The notes: generated from the letters alone by a model not told the origin. A DNA stretch of 64,000 nt from Afifella aestuarii (GCF_004023665.1 NZ_SAUF01000005.1:186001-250000); one strand, 5' to 3'; numbered from the stretch's first letter, positions 19,201-26,591 are shown. Numbers and translations: made by a program.

Positions 19201-20162
19201 TCAACGACATCCTCGACCTGGAGAAGATCGCCTCAGGCGCGATGCAGTTCGATCGACGCGTGGAAGATCTGAACGAACTCGTCAGGCAGTCGGTCGAAGC
19301 GAACCAGGCGTATTTCGAGAAATTTGATGTGACGCCCGTCGTGCACGCGGACGGCCTTTATGCCGTCGAGGTCGATGCGAGGAGGCTGCAGCAGGTTTTC
19401 TCTAATCTCCTGTCGAATGCCGCAAAGTTCTCCCCTTCCGGGGGAACCGTGGAGGTTTCCATCGCCAAGAGCGGCGAGACGGTGCGCATTTCCGTCGCCG
19501 ATGAAGGAGCGGGTGTGCCTCCGGAATTCGCGGGCAAGATCTTCAACCGTTTCAGCCAGGCTGATTCCTCCGCCACCAGGCAGCAGGGCGGCACCGGCCT
19601 CGGCCTGCACATCTCGCGACAGATCATCGAGCAGATGAACGGCTCGATCTCCTATCGCAATCGGCCGGATTCCGGTGCCGAATTTACAGTTGCTTTGCCG
19701 CTATCGACGGGTGCAGCAGAAAAGGCGACGGACCGGACGACGGTTGACGCGAACGACGAGGCTGGAGCTGAGGCACCGCAGAGCGGCTCGAACCTGCCGC
19801 GTGCGCTGCATGTTGAGGAAGATGCCGACTTTTTCGCGATCCTCTCCGCTCTTTTGAAAGAGAGCCTGGAGCTCTCGCGCGCGTCCACCGTTGCAGAGGC
19901 GCGCCAGCAACTGGCTGAACAGCACTTTGACCTTCTTATCGTAGAGGAAACCCTGCCGGATGGATCTGGGTTGGACTTGCTTGATGAGGTCTCGAGACGC
20001 TGCCCCGACCTTCCGGTCGTGATGGTTGGTTCTCGCGACATGCCGGAGGTAGATGAACGCTCTGTACGCGTCATCGTTAAATCGCGGCTCAAGGAAGAGG
20101 AACTTGCACAGATCGTCAGTGAAGCTGCAAATCGTCGTCGAACTAGACACGCGGCTCTATAA
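16299..20162 (+). CDS. Hybrid sensor kinase MASE1-CHASE-PAS(x3)-HisKA-HATPase-REC
   Basis: This 1287-residue protein begins with a MASE1-type membrane domain (about 1-200, with LIWPASGIAVSALLFYGHRL). A CHASE-type periplasmic domain (about 235-420) and a membrane segment (about 495-520) follow. Three PAS repeats span about 545-905. HisKA has H922 in SHELRTPLT, and the ATPase domain has NLLSNAAKF, DEGAGVP and GTGLGL. A C-terminal receiver spans about 1165-1280. In that receiver the usual phosphoacceptor Asp is Glu (E1216 in IVEETLPDG) and the first acidic pair is E-D, so it probably cannot be phosphorylated normally. MASE1 and CHASE suggest sensing of a small external or membrane signal. Its divergence from the polysaccharide operon makes it the prime candidate regulator. 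Confidence 0.92.
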   Translation: MLNLRLMSRTDFYRAAATAVLYGLFGWLGLRLAVPPGYATLIWPASGIAVSALLFYGHRLWPGVFLGAFAVNAVIGNAFGAQGPDWSALGVAACIATGSTVQSLLAVQLLRRRFGMPLALDGMRDFIPFILRAALLPCLIGASVGVASLMGAGITEGSAALSNWITWWIGDVAGILLVLPLAMISPLRPWSARYRGRPLARVSRLGLVALLVPLGLTFYAWKFTNEAAFEQGLTSFKALAGDSEQALLHRLDAYKQALDAGAGLFSGSSYVSQTEWRAFVSEFGLEANLPGINGVGFIEPVMPGELQTFLIEHTTPGETSLTIKPEPSTDREMFVITFIEPLATNAKAFGLDIAFEQNRRTAAVHARDTGRATITGRIFLVQDETKSAGFLLLRPLYEASAPLETMAQRRDAFRGWVYAPFIAPRFMDSLTASQGTRLNLSVYDGGTADPEQLIYSSSEGNAHNPAFQVSKVLSVMEKTWTVVWKSTPAFEATAASKEPGIVLAAGLSLSLLFGVLLLSYARREEAIQQTVELKTREIAAREQQNRSIVDTALAGVIVLDEGGIIRSVNPATELIFGYGADELDGQTIATLFPGSKEDAASAQKQGEVSRLVETRNRNGEELFLTLQKNEWRTEAGDLRHTLIISDVTLQQKVARELAISEQRLQQAIEAAAIGVFDIDLKTGRSVVSGRWRAMLGFGEDEDIDPQEEWRRRVHPDDRAAVEKADAACIEGRAARSLTEYRIRHRDGRWIWLRSEAIGIERDKTGRAMRMIGTQTDITHLKETELALRESEERFRLALENAPVGMALISDDGRWMQVNETLCTLLQYEPEEFEHLDFASVIHPDDRPASGQLRKMLDGVAATQQAERRFVAKNGRSIWCLFGLSRVEDHQTRHGYFVAQFQDIDARKEAERAKSEFIATVSHELRTPLTSIRGSLGLVLGSAEAQLGPKISHLLTIALKNCERLVELVNDILDLEKIASGAMQFDRRVEDLNELVRQSVEANQAYFEKFDVTPVVHADGLYAVEVDARRLQQVFSNLLSNAAKFSPSGGTVEVSIAKSGETVRISVADEGAGVPPEFAGKIFNRFSQADSSATRQQGGTGLGLHISRQIIEQMNGSISYRNRPDSGAEFTVALPLSTGAAEKATDRTTVDANDEAGAEAPQSGSNLPRALHVEEDADFFAILSALLKESLELSRASTVAEARQQLAEQHFDLLIVEETLPDGSGLDLLDEVSRRCPDLPVVMVGSRDMPEVDERSVRVIVKSRLKEEELAQIVSEAANRRRTRHAAL

Positions 20163-20581
20163 TGAAAGCGTGCAAGCTAGCCCGGCTTGATGATCTTAGA
20201 CGGGGCCGCTGATGATCTGTTCTTCCGGGAAATGACAGCGTTCATGAACTGATCCGTACCGATCGGTCGGGACGACCTCCAACTTGGATCGAGCCGCGGG
20301 GGCAACGTTGCGGTGTATTCTTCTCAGGCCCGGGCCACGAAGCGTTCGCGCACCAAAGAGATGAAAGTCACTTGTCTGCAGCGAGGTCCTCGAGAGTGCC
20401 TTACCGAGGAGTGGCGCTGTGCATTTCGCCGCACGTACCTGGAGGTAGTACCGACCGCCTCGGCGTAGCAAGTCGGAGGTGCGCGCCAGAGGTTACATCT
20501 CTGCGGACATGACCGGGGATGGTTCCCAGTCGCCACGTTAAGATCGGCGTATAACTACTGGATTTTTCATGAGAAAAGGGC
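20163..20581. other. Gene-free stretch between kinase gene and tRNA
   Basis: In these 419 bp I find no coding frame with recognisable protein content, no strong hairpin and no repeat. Open frames such as 20196-20471 (minus) have unbiased codon use and no family features. A 10-bp palindrome ACCGATCGGT lies at 20258-20267. There is no integrase or direct repeat of the tRNA 3' end that would mark an attachment site. Confidence 0.5.
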
Positions 20582-20658
20582 TGGTAGCGGAGGAGGGACT
20601 CGAACCCCCGACACGCGGATTATGATTCCGCTGCTCTAACCGACTGAGCTACTCCGCC
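20582..20658 (-). tRNA. tRNA-Met (CAT anticodon)
   Basis: On the minus strand a 77-nt cloverleaf runs from GGCGGAGTAGCTC to CTCCGCTACCA. The acceptor stem GGCGGAG pairs with CTCCGCT (first pair G-T). The anticodon stem GCGGA/TCCGC has loop ATCATAA, so the anticodon is CAT. The T-arm is GGGGG/CCCTC with TTCGAGT. The CCA end is encoded. The sequence looks like the alphaproteobacterial elongator tRNA-Met; a lysidine-modified tRNA-Ile2 cannot be ruled out by anticodon alone. Confidence 0.93.
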
Positions 20659-20766
20659 GCCCGCAGGCCGCCTCGCGATGCAAGGCTAACGGACCGCGTG
20701 CGATATACGGTGGGGTTTTTTCACCGTCAAGCCGCGGTGCGCCGTTATCTCTCGGTCGCGCACAGC

Positions 20767-21258
20767 TTATGTAATGCCGTCGGCGTTCCCGCCGCCGTTG
20801 CCGTTGCGGGCTTTGCGACTTTGCGCGAGTGCCCGCTCTCGGGCGCGTGCCTCAAAAGCTTCCACGGAGCGGGCATAGAGCTGGCGCACCACAGCTTCCT
20901 TGAATCCGCCAAGTCCCGCGCCGACGAGGGCGAAGTCGACGCGCATCGTCACTTTGGTGCGGGCCGTTTCGATCGCCTCAAACCGCCATTCATGGCGCAG
21001 CGAACGAAACGGTTTGTCGTGGGAGGTGATCAGAAGATGGTCCGGCCGCGTCAGTTCGGCGCGGCTGCGAAATGAAATTGTGAGGCCCGGCAGCCCGACG
21101 CGCTGCATCACGAGGAGAGCATCACCGTCTCGCTTCAGGATGCGCGCCTCCAGGAAGCCTGGAAGGAATTCGGGATAGCTCTCAACGTCGGCCACGAGGT
21201 CGAAGACCTCTTCCTGGGGCAGCGCGACGAAACGCGTCGTCTCAAGGTGTCGTGACAT
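20767..21258 (-). CDS. COQ10/RatA-like START-domain protein
   Basis: This 163-residue protein is a single START/SRPBCC domain. It opens MSRHLETTRFVALPQEEVFD and has the family segment VADVESYPEFLPGF. These proteins are annotated either as coenzyme-Q-binding COQ10 homologs or as RatA-type. In alphaproteobacteria the COQ10-like ubiquinone-chaperone role is the more likely. The last ~20 residues are Gly/Asn-rich and probably disordered. The gene lies upstream of the tRNA and next to cytochrome genes on the same strand. No antitoxin partner is seen, which argues against a toxin role. Confidence 0.85.
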   Translation of the reverse strand: MSRHLETTRFVALPQEEVFDLVADVESYPEFLPGFLEARILKRDGDALLVMQRVGLPGLTISFRSRAELTRPDHLLITSHDKPFRSLRHEWRFEAIETARTKVTMRVDFALVGAGLGGFKEAVVRQLYARSVEAFEARARERALAQSRKARNGNGGGNADGIT

Positions 21259-21311
21259 CTGGCCTCAAAAGCTGCGTGGCCGACGCCATCAGAGACGCCG
21301 GCCACGTCGCA

Positions 21312-21917
21312 TCATTTCCCAGAACCAAGCACGTCGGTGAGCTCGCCCGCAAGATCTGCCATCTCTTTGGCCGGCCGATGCGCGGCTGCGGCTGCCTCGT
21401 CGCCGACGGGGCCGTGGCCGATCCCCTTGTGGCAGGAGATGCAGGTGAGGTTGGCGGCTTGCGCCTGCGGATGAGCGAATTGTGCCGCCGGGCTCTGTTT
21501 TTCAAGCGCCATGGCGGCTTCGTCATGACAGGAGCGACAGGTCTCCGAATCCGTGCGTTCCAGATAGGCCCAGACCTGTTCCGACATCTCTTCGCGCTTG
21601 GCGTCATACTCCTCGCGCGTCGACAGTTTGCCGGTGAAGTGTCCCCACACGTCCTTGGCGCCGGCCGTCGCCTTGCCCCACAGGTAATCGGTCCATGGGT
21701 GGCTATCGACATGACACGTGATGCAGGGCGCACGCACGCCGGATGCGTTCTTGTAGTGCGCCTGCTGGGTGTAGGTCTCCTGCGGCCACGACATTTCGTG
21801 ACACGCCAGGCAAAATTCGTTGGTGCCGGTCTTCTCGACCACAGTAGTGGTCGCGCCTGCGACGGCCAGGCCGATGACGCCGCCAACCGCCACGAGGCCG
21901 AGTGCTGCCCACTTCAT
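21312..21917 (-). CDS. Tetraheme c-type cytochrome of the NapC/NirT family
   Basis: This 201-residue protein has one N-terminal membrane anchor (about 4-26) and four CXXCH heme sites starting at C36, C65, C127 and C159. This is the classic NapC/NirT/NrfH quinol-dehydrogenase layout. It would take electrons from quinol and pass them to a periplasmic partner. I chose the ATG at 21915-21917 because GGGGGATTTTC precedes it. No nitrate, nitrite or TMAO reductase gene is present, so its partner is unknown. The small monoheme cytochrome gene ending at 22045 lies just upstream on the same strand and may be that partner. Confidence 0.93.
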   Translation of the reverse strand: MKWAALGLVAVGGVIGLAVAGATTTVVEKTGTNEFCLACHEMSWPQETYTQQAHYKNASGVRAPCITCHVDSHPWTDYLWGKATAGAKDVWGHFTGKLSTREEYDAKREEMSEQVWAYLERTDSETCRSCHDEAAMALEKQSPAAQFAHPQAQAANLTCISCHKGIGHGPVGDEAAAAAHRPAKEMADLAGELTDVLGSGK

Positions 21918-22044
21918 GAAAATCCCCCATTGACCGATCGGCACGCCCGCTTGGACACGCCTTCATTGTCGGACAAAAGAGACTTAGGCGGCGGTGGGAG
22001 GAGGAAGAAGTGCGGCGCGCGGTCGCCTGCGGCCAGCCTGTCGC

Positions 22045-22317
22045 CTATTTCTCCTGCACGTAGCTGTGCATCGCCTCGATCTGGGGCTCGGTCAGCCCTT
22101 CCACGACCCCGCCGAGCTTGGGATGGGTGGCGATCTTTTCCTGAAATTGTTCGAGGTCGAGCTCTGCCATCGCGGCTTTATTGGGCGCCAGCGTGCCATG
22201 GCAGGTGGCGCATTTGGTCGTGAAGACGGAGGCGGCGTCAAAATCCTGGCTGTGTGCGGAACCTGTGACCGCCCCGAAAGCCACGGCAGCCAGGCTGAAC
22301 AACATCGCTCTTCTCAT
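22045..22317 (-). CDS. Small secreted monoheme cytochrome c
   Basis: This 90-residue precursor has a signal peptide (about 1-29, cleaved near GSAHSQD), one heme site (CATCH) soon after the mature start, and a C-terminal helix (EPQIEAMHSYVQEK) typical of class I cytochromes c. The mature part is only ~60 residues, short for the class. Several in-frame ATGs occur. I chose 22315-22317, which has GGAG six bases upstream; earlier ones lack a ribosome site. It probably shuttles electrons in the periplasm, perhaps from the NapC-like tetraheme protein encoded next. Confidence 0.85.
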   Translation of the reverse strand: MRRAMLFSLAAVAFGAVTGSAHSQDFDAASVFTTKCATCHGTLAPNKAAMAELDLEQFQEKIATHPKLGGVVEGLTEPQIEAMHSYVQEK

Positions 22318-22445
22318 CATCATCTCCAACGAGGTCCACATCAAAAAGGCGGCGGCCGTGAAAGACCGCCGCCTCATCGTTGATGATATGGAAGACTGCG
22401 CCCCGCCCATCAAGCGAGGCGATGGTGCGACCGATCTACGCCGTC

Positions 22446-22604
22446 TCAGACATATCCCAGCAAAAGCATGATGATGAGGATGACCAGGATGAGGCCGACG
22501 ATCCCGGAGGGTCCGTAGCCCCAGCCGCGACTATAGGGCCAGGCCGGCACTGCACCGAGGAGGATCAAGATCAAGATGATAAGAAGAATTGTTCCGACCG
22601 ACAT
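22446..22604 (-). CDS. DUF3309-like small membrane protein
   Basis: This 52-residue protein has two hydrophobic helices flanking AWPYSRGWGYGPSG. The pattern (SVGTILLIILILILLGAVP, then a Trp/Tyr/Gly loop, then VGLILVILIIMLLLG) matches the DUF3309 family, which is widespread in proteobacteria and has no known function. The start at 22602-22604 has AAAGG upstream; a longer reading adds 29 residues without family similarity. It stands alone between the small cytochrome and the DUF6065-like gene. Confidence 0.8.
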   Translation of the reverse strand: MSVGTILLIILILILLGAVPAWPYSRGWGYGPSGIVGLILVILIIMLLLGYV

Positions 22605-22754
22605 GGAGAACCTTTGTTTTGTCCGGCGCCCCCGTTGGGCCGGCTCTTTTGCAGCAAGAAACGCCGTCGGGATCGTTGCGGTTCCCGGCATCTTCGGCGT
22701 GAGAACTGCGTGAAGGTCTGGCCTGGCTTTGCGCGGGCGAAGACTTGGATGCGC

Positions 22755-23492
22755 TCAGTCGTCTGTTTTCTTGGTTTTGTGCAAGACGACCTTGGTGCGG
22801 TGTGGTGGCGACAACGCCTCGTGCGGCCCCTTCAAATAGTCACGCTGCCATTTCTTGCGCGCGGCATCAGAATCGGGCGAGGCGAGCTCTTCGTTGAAGC
22901 TTCGCCGTCCTTCCGCCCATTCATGATAGGCGGCCGCAAGCTCCGGATCGTCACCGAGCGTTCGGCGGCGTGTTTGAAAGGTTTCGATCTCGCCGCGGCG
23001 GATTGGAAAGAAGGCGCAGAACGGCTCGTCTTTCTCGAAGGTGACGCGCGCGCCAGGACGGGTGAAGCGCCAGTTCATGGTGAAGGTGGCGGTCGCCCAA
23101 TCCGTCTCAACCACGCCGTTGAGGGCCTGGATGTCGGCCTTGATGAGGTTGGGTGGGCCCATGACCCAAAGATCATATCCCGGCGGTGTGCGGATCAGCG
23201 CCGGCACCGTGAACGTGAGAATGCCATGGCCGAAATGGCTCATCGCAGCATGCCGGTGCGCTTCTCGGTAGCTGATATCGATCGCCTCCAACGCATCGGT
23301 GCCGTCCCAGCTGGCGGTGAATGTCACAGGGTTCAGGATTTCCCAGCAATGCGCGTTGGCGATGGCGAGAGGCAGACAGCGATAGGCGAAGCGATGGCTT
23401 GTCTGATCCATCCATCGGCGCTCGCGCGGGGCAGGACGGATCACGATATCGCTGCCGTCGATCATGTAGAAATCGAGATATTTCTTGCTCAT
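22755..23492 (-). CDS. DUF6065-like protein of unknown function
   Basis: This 245-residue soluble protein resembles the DUF6065 family. It has ANAHCWEILNP near residue 45, HGILTFTVPALIRTPPGYDL in the middle and ETDWATATFTMNWRFTRPG near residue 140. There is no signal peptide. The aromatic, beta-rich core suggests a jelly-roll-type fold, but no function is established. I chose the ATG at 23490-23492; one four codons upstream (23504) is equally possible, as neither has a strong ribosome site. Neighbours give no functional hint. Confidence 0.6.
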   Translation of the reverse strand: MSKKYLDFYMIDGSDIVIRPAPRERRWMDQTSHRFAYRCLPLAIANAHCWEILNPVTFTASWDGTDALEAIDISYREAHRHAAMSHFGHGILTFTVPALIRTPPGYDLWVMGPPNLIKADIQALNGVVETDWATATFTMNWRFTRPGARVTFEKDEPFCAFFPIRRGEIETFQTRRRTLGDDPELAAAYHEWAEGRRSFNEELASPDSDAARKKWQRDYLKGPHEALSPPHRTKVVLHKTKKTDD

Positions 23493-23660
23493 CGAACCCC
23501 GCATGCGGACCGACCATAGGTTCACAACAGGTGGATTGTCATCGCCGCAGGGCAAGAGTGAGCTGCCCGGGGTTGTTTTTCTCGTCCTCTGCGGCGATCA
23601 CTCGCTGAAGGCTCCGGAATGTCTGCAGCAGGATCGAAGGAGCGCGACAAGGAGAACTGA

Positions 23661-25157
23661 ATGCGCGAAATCGGACATTTCATCGGCGGTCGCAATGTGG
23701 CGGGCAAGAGCGGGCGCACGGCCGACGTGTTCTTGCCGATGACCGGCGAGGTGCAGGCGAAAGTGGCGCTCGCATCGCGCGCGGAAATGCGCGAGGCGGT
23801 GGAGAATGCCAAGGCGGCGCAGCCGGGCTGGGCGGCGCAGAACCCGCAGAAGCGCGCACGCGTTTTGATGAAGTTTCTTGAACTCGTACATCAGGAATAC
23901 GACAGCCTCGCCGAGCTTCTGGCGCGCGAGCATGGCAAGACCGTTCCGGATGCGCGCGGCGATATTCAGCGCGGCCTCGAAGTGGCGGAGTTCGCCTGCG
24001 GCATCCCCCATTTGATGAAGGGCGAATTCTCCGAGAACGCCGGGCCGGGCATCGACATGTATTCCATGCGCCAGCCTCTCGGCGTCGTCGCCGGCATCAC
24101 GCCGTTCAATTTCCCGGCCATGATCCCGATGTGGAAATTCGCCCCGGCGATCGCCTGCGGCAACGCCTTCATCCTGAAGCCGTCCGAGCGCGATCCCGGC
24201 GTGCCCATGCGCCTCGCCGAGCTCATGATCGAGGCGGGACTGCCGGCTGGAATTCTCAACGTCGTCAACGGTGACAAGGAGGCCGTTGATTCAATTCTTG
24301 AGGATCCCGACATCAAGGCGATCGGCTTCGTCGGCTCGTCTGCGATCGCCGAGTACATCTATGGGAAGGGCTGCGCGGCCGGAAAGCGCGTGCAGTGCTT
24401 CGGCGGCGCCAAGAACCACATGATCGTCATGCCGGACGCCGATATGGACCGTGCGGTCGATGCCCTGATCGGTGCCGGCTACGGCTCTGCCGGTGAGCGC
24501 TGCATGGCGATTTCCGTCGCCGTCCCGGTGGGCGAGGAGACTGCTGACAGGCTCATGGAGAAGCTCATTCCGCGCGTGGAGAGCTTGAAGATCGGTTTGT
24601 CGACCGACCCCGACGCCGATTTTGGTCCGCTCGTCACGGCCGAGGCGGTGAAGAAGGTACGCGGCTATGTCGATCTCGGTGTCGAAGAGGGCGCCGACCT
24701 CGTCGTCGACGGCCGCGGCTTCACCATGCAGGGCTACGAGAACGGCTTCTACATGGGCGGTTGCCTGTTCGATCGCGTCACGGCGGACATGCGCATCTAC
24801 AAAGAGGAAATCTTCGGGCCTGTCCTCTCCGTGGTCCGCGCCAAGGATTATCAGGAAGCGCTCGATCTGCCGACGAAGCACGAATACGGCAACGGCGTGG
24901 CGATCTTTACGCGCGACGGCGATGCCGCTCGCGACTTCGCCTCGAAGGTGGAAGTCGGCATGGTCGGCATCAACGTGCCGATTCCGGTGCCGTTGGCCTA
25001 TCACACCTTCGGCGGCTGGAAGCGGTCAGGCTATGGCGATCTCAATCAGCATGGCCCCGATTCCATTCGTTTTTATACGAAGACGAAGACGGTGACCTCG
25101 CGCTGGCCCTCCGGCATCAAGGACGGAGCCGAATTCATCATGCCGACCATGCGGTAG
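23661..25157 (+). CDS. mmsA: CoA-acylating methylmalonate-semialdehyde dehydrogenase
   Basis: This 498-residue aldehyde dehydrogenase is of the usual MmsA length. It oxidises (methyl)malonate semialdehyde to propionyl-CoA or acetyl-CoA in valine and myo-inositol catabolism. Diagnostic parts are PLGVVAGITPFNFPAMIP (NAD-binding region), FGGAKNHMIVMPDAD, and the catalytic cysteine in SAGERCMA. The missing glutamate general base and the GAKNHM motif separate MmsA from other aldehyde dehydrogenases. AAGGAG lies 6 bp before the ATG. In many relatives an adjacent LysR regulator and mmsB follow. Here only a decayed LysR gene follows, so regulation has probably changed. Confidence 0.96.
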   Translation: MREIGHFIGGRNVAGKSGRTADVFLPMTGEVQAKVALASRAEMREAVENAKAAQPGWAAQNPQKRARVLMKFLELVHQEYDSLAELLAREHGKTVPDARGDIQRGLEVAEFACGIPHLMKGEFSENAGPGIDMYSMRQPLGVVAGITPFNFPAMIPMWKFAPAIACGNAFILKPSERDPGVPMRLAELMIEAGLPAGILNVVNGDKEAVDSILEDPDIKAIGFVGSSAIAEYIYGKGCAAGKRVQCFGGAKNHMIVMPDADMDRAVDALIGAGYGSAGERCMAISVAVPVGEETADRLMEKLIPRVESLKIGLSTDPDADFGPLVTAEAVKKVRGYVDLGVEEGADLVVDGRGFTMQGYENGFYMGGCLFDRVTADMRIYKEEIFGPVLSVVRAKDYQEALDLPTKHEYGNGVAIFTRDGDAARDFASKVEVGMVGINVPIPVPLAYHTFGGWKRSGYGDLNQHGPDSIRFYTKTKTVTSRWPSGIKDGAEFIMPTMR

Positions 25158-25174
25158 GAAACGGATCACCGTAT

Positions 25175-25913
25175 GATACCGCTGCCGCTTCGGCGGCGCT
25201 TGCCGATATCGCTGATGAAATCGAACGCCTGCGGGCCGCGAAAGGGGGGCGGGGCGGTGTCTTGCGGCTCAACACTCCGCGGCTCGCCTTGCCGCTGACG
25301 CTCACCCGTATCCTGTAGGAGATGGTCGACCGGCACCCGGATGTGACGGTCGACATCACCGTCGATGAGGGGCTTGCCGATATCGTCGGCGAGGGTTTCG
25401 AGGCGGGGGTTCGTCTCGGCGAGATGATCGCGCGATATGGTGGCCGTCCGTCTCACCCCGGCCTTCAAGGTGATCCTCGTGGCTTCGCCGCATTATCTCG
25501 CAAGCCGCGGCCGGCCGGAGATGATTGCCGATCTCGCCGCGCATCACTGCATCGGATTTCGCGGAAGCCGCTCGCGGGCTCTCTATCGCTCGGAGCTTTC
25601 GGAGAACGGCAAGGATGTCGCAGTGGAGACACGCGGCCCGCTCGTCGTGAGCGATGCGATGAGCGCGCTCGATCTGGCAGGGGAGGGGCTTGGCATCGCC
25701 TACCTCTTTGAGCCGCTCGTGCGCGTCGACATTGCGGAAGGGCGGCTCGTGCAGCTTCTCTCGCAATCCGCGATCGAGGAGCCCGGTCTTTTTCTCTATT
25801 TTCCGAAACGCGCTTCGCTTTCACCCAAGCTGCGAGCTTTCATCGACACGGCCCGACGCGTCCAGCGTCAGGCGCCAGATAATGTGTCGTCGGTTTCTGC
25901 ATCGACGCCGTAG
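25175..25913 (+). pseudogene. Decayed LysR-type regulator gene, DNA-binding domain missing
   Basis: Read across frames, this stretch gives a LysR linker helix and effector domain: ALADIADEIERLRAAKG, GVLRLNTPRLALPLTLTRIL, HPDVTVDITVDEGLADI, VAVRLTPAFKVILVASPHYL and GEGLGIAYLFEPLV. It is broken in three ways. There is an in-frame TAG at 25316-25318, a frame shift near 25430-25437, and no N-terminal helix-turn-helix (~60 residues) between it and the mmsA stop. The final part (25437-25913) is an intact open frame but starts in mid-domain. It overlaps the end of the TetR gene by 46 bp. It is probably the relic of an mmsA-linked regulator. Confidence 0.85.
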
Positions 25914-26494
25914 CGCGCGAGCAGCGCCTCGACGATCGCGGTGGTGGCGCGGTCGGCGTCTTCGTTGTTGAGCGCGCAGGCGTCTTTGAGGGCAACGCCG
26001 GCCTCGATCCCCGACACGGCCGAAAGGGCGTTGACGAGCGTTCTGAAGCTCGCCTTACCAAGTCTCGTGCGCGCCGGTTCCAGGGCGACCTCCAACATCG
26101 CGACGCGACGGCCGCCGCGGAGAGCTCTCGCCTTGGCCGCGCCTTCGCTGACCGAAGCATCGAGAGTCCGCGCGAGAAAAAGCCGGAATTGCGGCTCGGC
26201 CGTCCGGGTCAGATCGATGAGATGTCGGTGTACGCGCATGACCCTTTCTCTCACTGTCGACGCGCCCGCTATGACCTCTTCAGCGGGAAGCACCTGAAGA
26301 TCGAGAACGCTTTCGAGCGTGAGGATGTCGGCGCTTGAAAAGTACCGATAGGCGGTCGCTCGCGAGATCCCGGCTTCGTCCGCGGCCGTGGGGACCGTCA
26401 CCGTCTCTCCGCGATCCACCAGCCGGCGCGCCGCTTCCAACAAATCGCGCCGTGTGCGCGCCTTTTGCTTCAGCCTTCCACCTGCAGTCTGCAT
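25868..26494 (-). CDS. TetR-family transcriptional regulator
   Basis: This 208-residue protein has an N-terminal TetR helix-turn-helix (about 10-60). It begins with TRRDLLEAARRLVDRGE and has the recognition-helix region AGISRATAYRYFSSADIL. A helical ligand domain follows. The ATG at 26492-26494 has TTTAGGTG just upstream; longer starts at 26545 and 26572 would run through the probable operator. It is divergent from the cupin gene with 97 bp between them, and a TGAGA-N6-TCTCA dyad lies there, so I infer autoregulation and control of the cupin gene. The ligand is unknown. Its 3' end overlaps the decayed LysR gene. Confidence 0.9.
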   Translation of the reverse strand: MQTAGGRLKQKARTRRDLLEAARRLVDRGETVTVPTAADEAGISRATAYRYFSSADILTLESVLDLQVLPAEEVIAGASTVRERVMRVHRHLIDLTRTAEPQFRLFLARTLDASVSEGAAKARALRGGRRVAMLEVALEPARTRLGKASFRTLVNALSAVSGIEAGVALKDACALNNEDADRATTAIVEALLARYGVDAETDDTLSGA

Positions 26495-26509
26495 GACACC
26501 TAAATTTCT

Positions 26510-26546
26510 TGAGAATGTTGTCTCATTAGGATAATGGTATCTCATT
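26510..26546. promoter_or_regulatory. Candidate TetR operator(s) between TetR and cupin genes
   Basis: TGAGA-ATGTTG-TCTCA is a perfect 5-bp inverted repeat at 26510-26525. The half-site TCTCATT recurs at 26521-26527 and 26540-26546, 19 bp apart, and CATTA-GGA-TAATG (26524-26536) forms a second dyad between them. The position, between diverging TetR and cupin genes, is where a TetR repressor would bind. This is inference from symmetry and location. Confidence 0.5.
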
Positions 26547-26591
26547 TGTGGAGCAAGGGCAGGGGGCGACAAGCCGCGGAAAGGACATGCT

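Noticed and set aside
20163-20658. tRNA plus a 419-bp gap as a possible genomic-island attachment site
   Set aside because: No integrase, no direct repeat of the tRNA 3' end and no change in gene type are seen nearby.
20767-21258. Toxin of a type II toxin-antitoxin pair (RatA name)
   Set aside because: No antitoxin gene overlaps or adjoins it, and the START-domain COQ10-like role is usual in alphaproteobacteria.
22755-23492. Phage or virion gene
   Set aside because: The DUF6065-like protein has no structural phage neighbours and the region shows no prophage signs.
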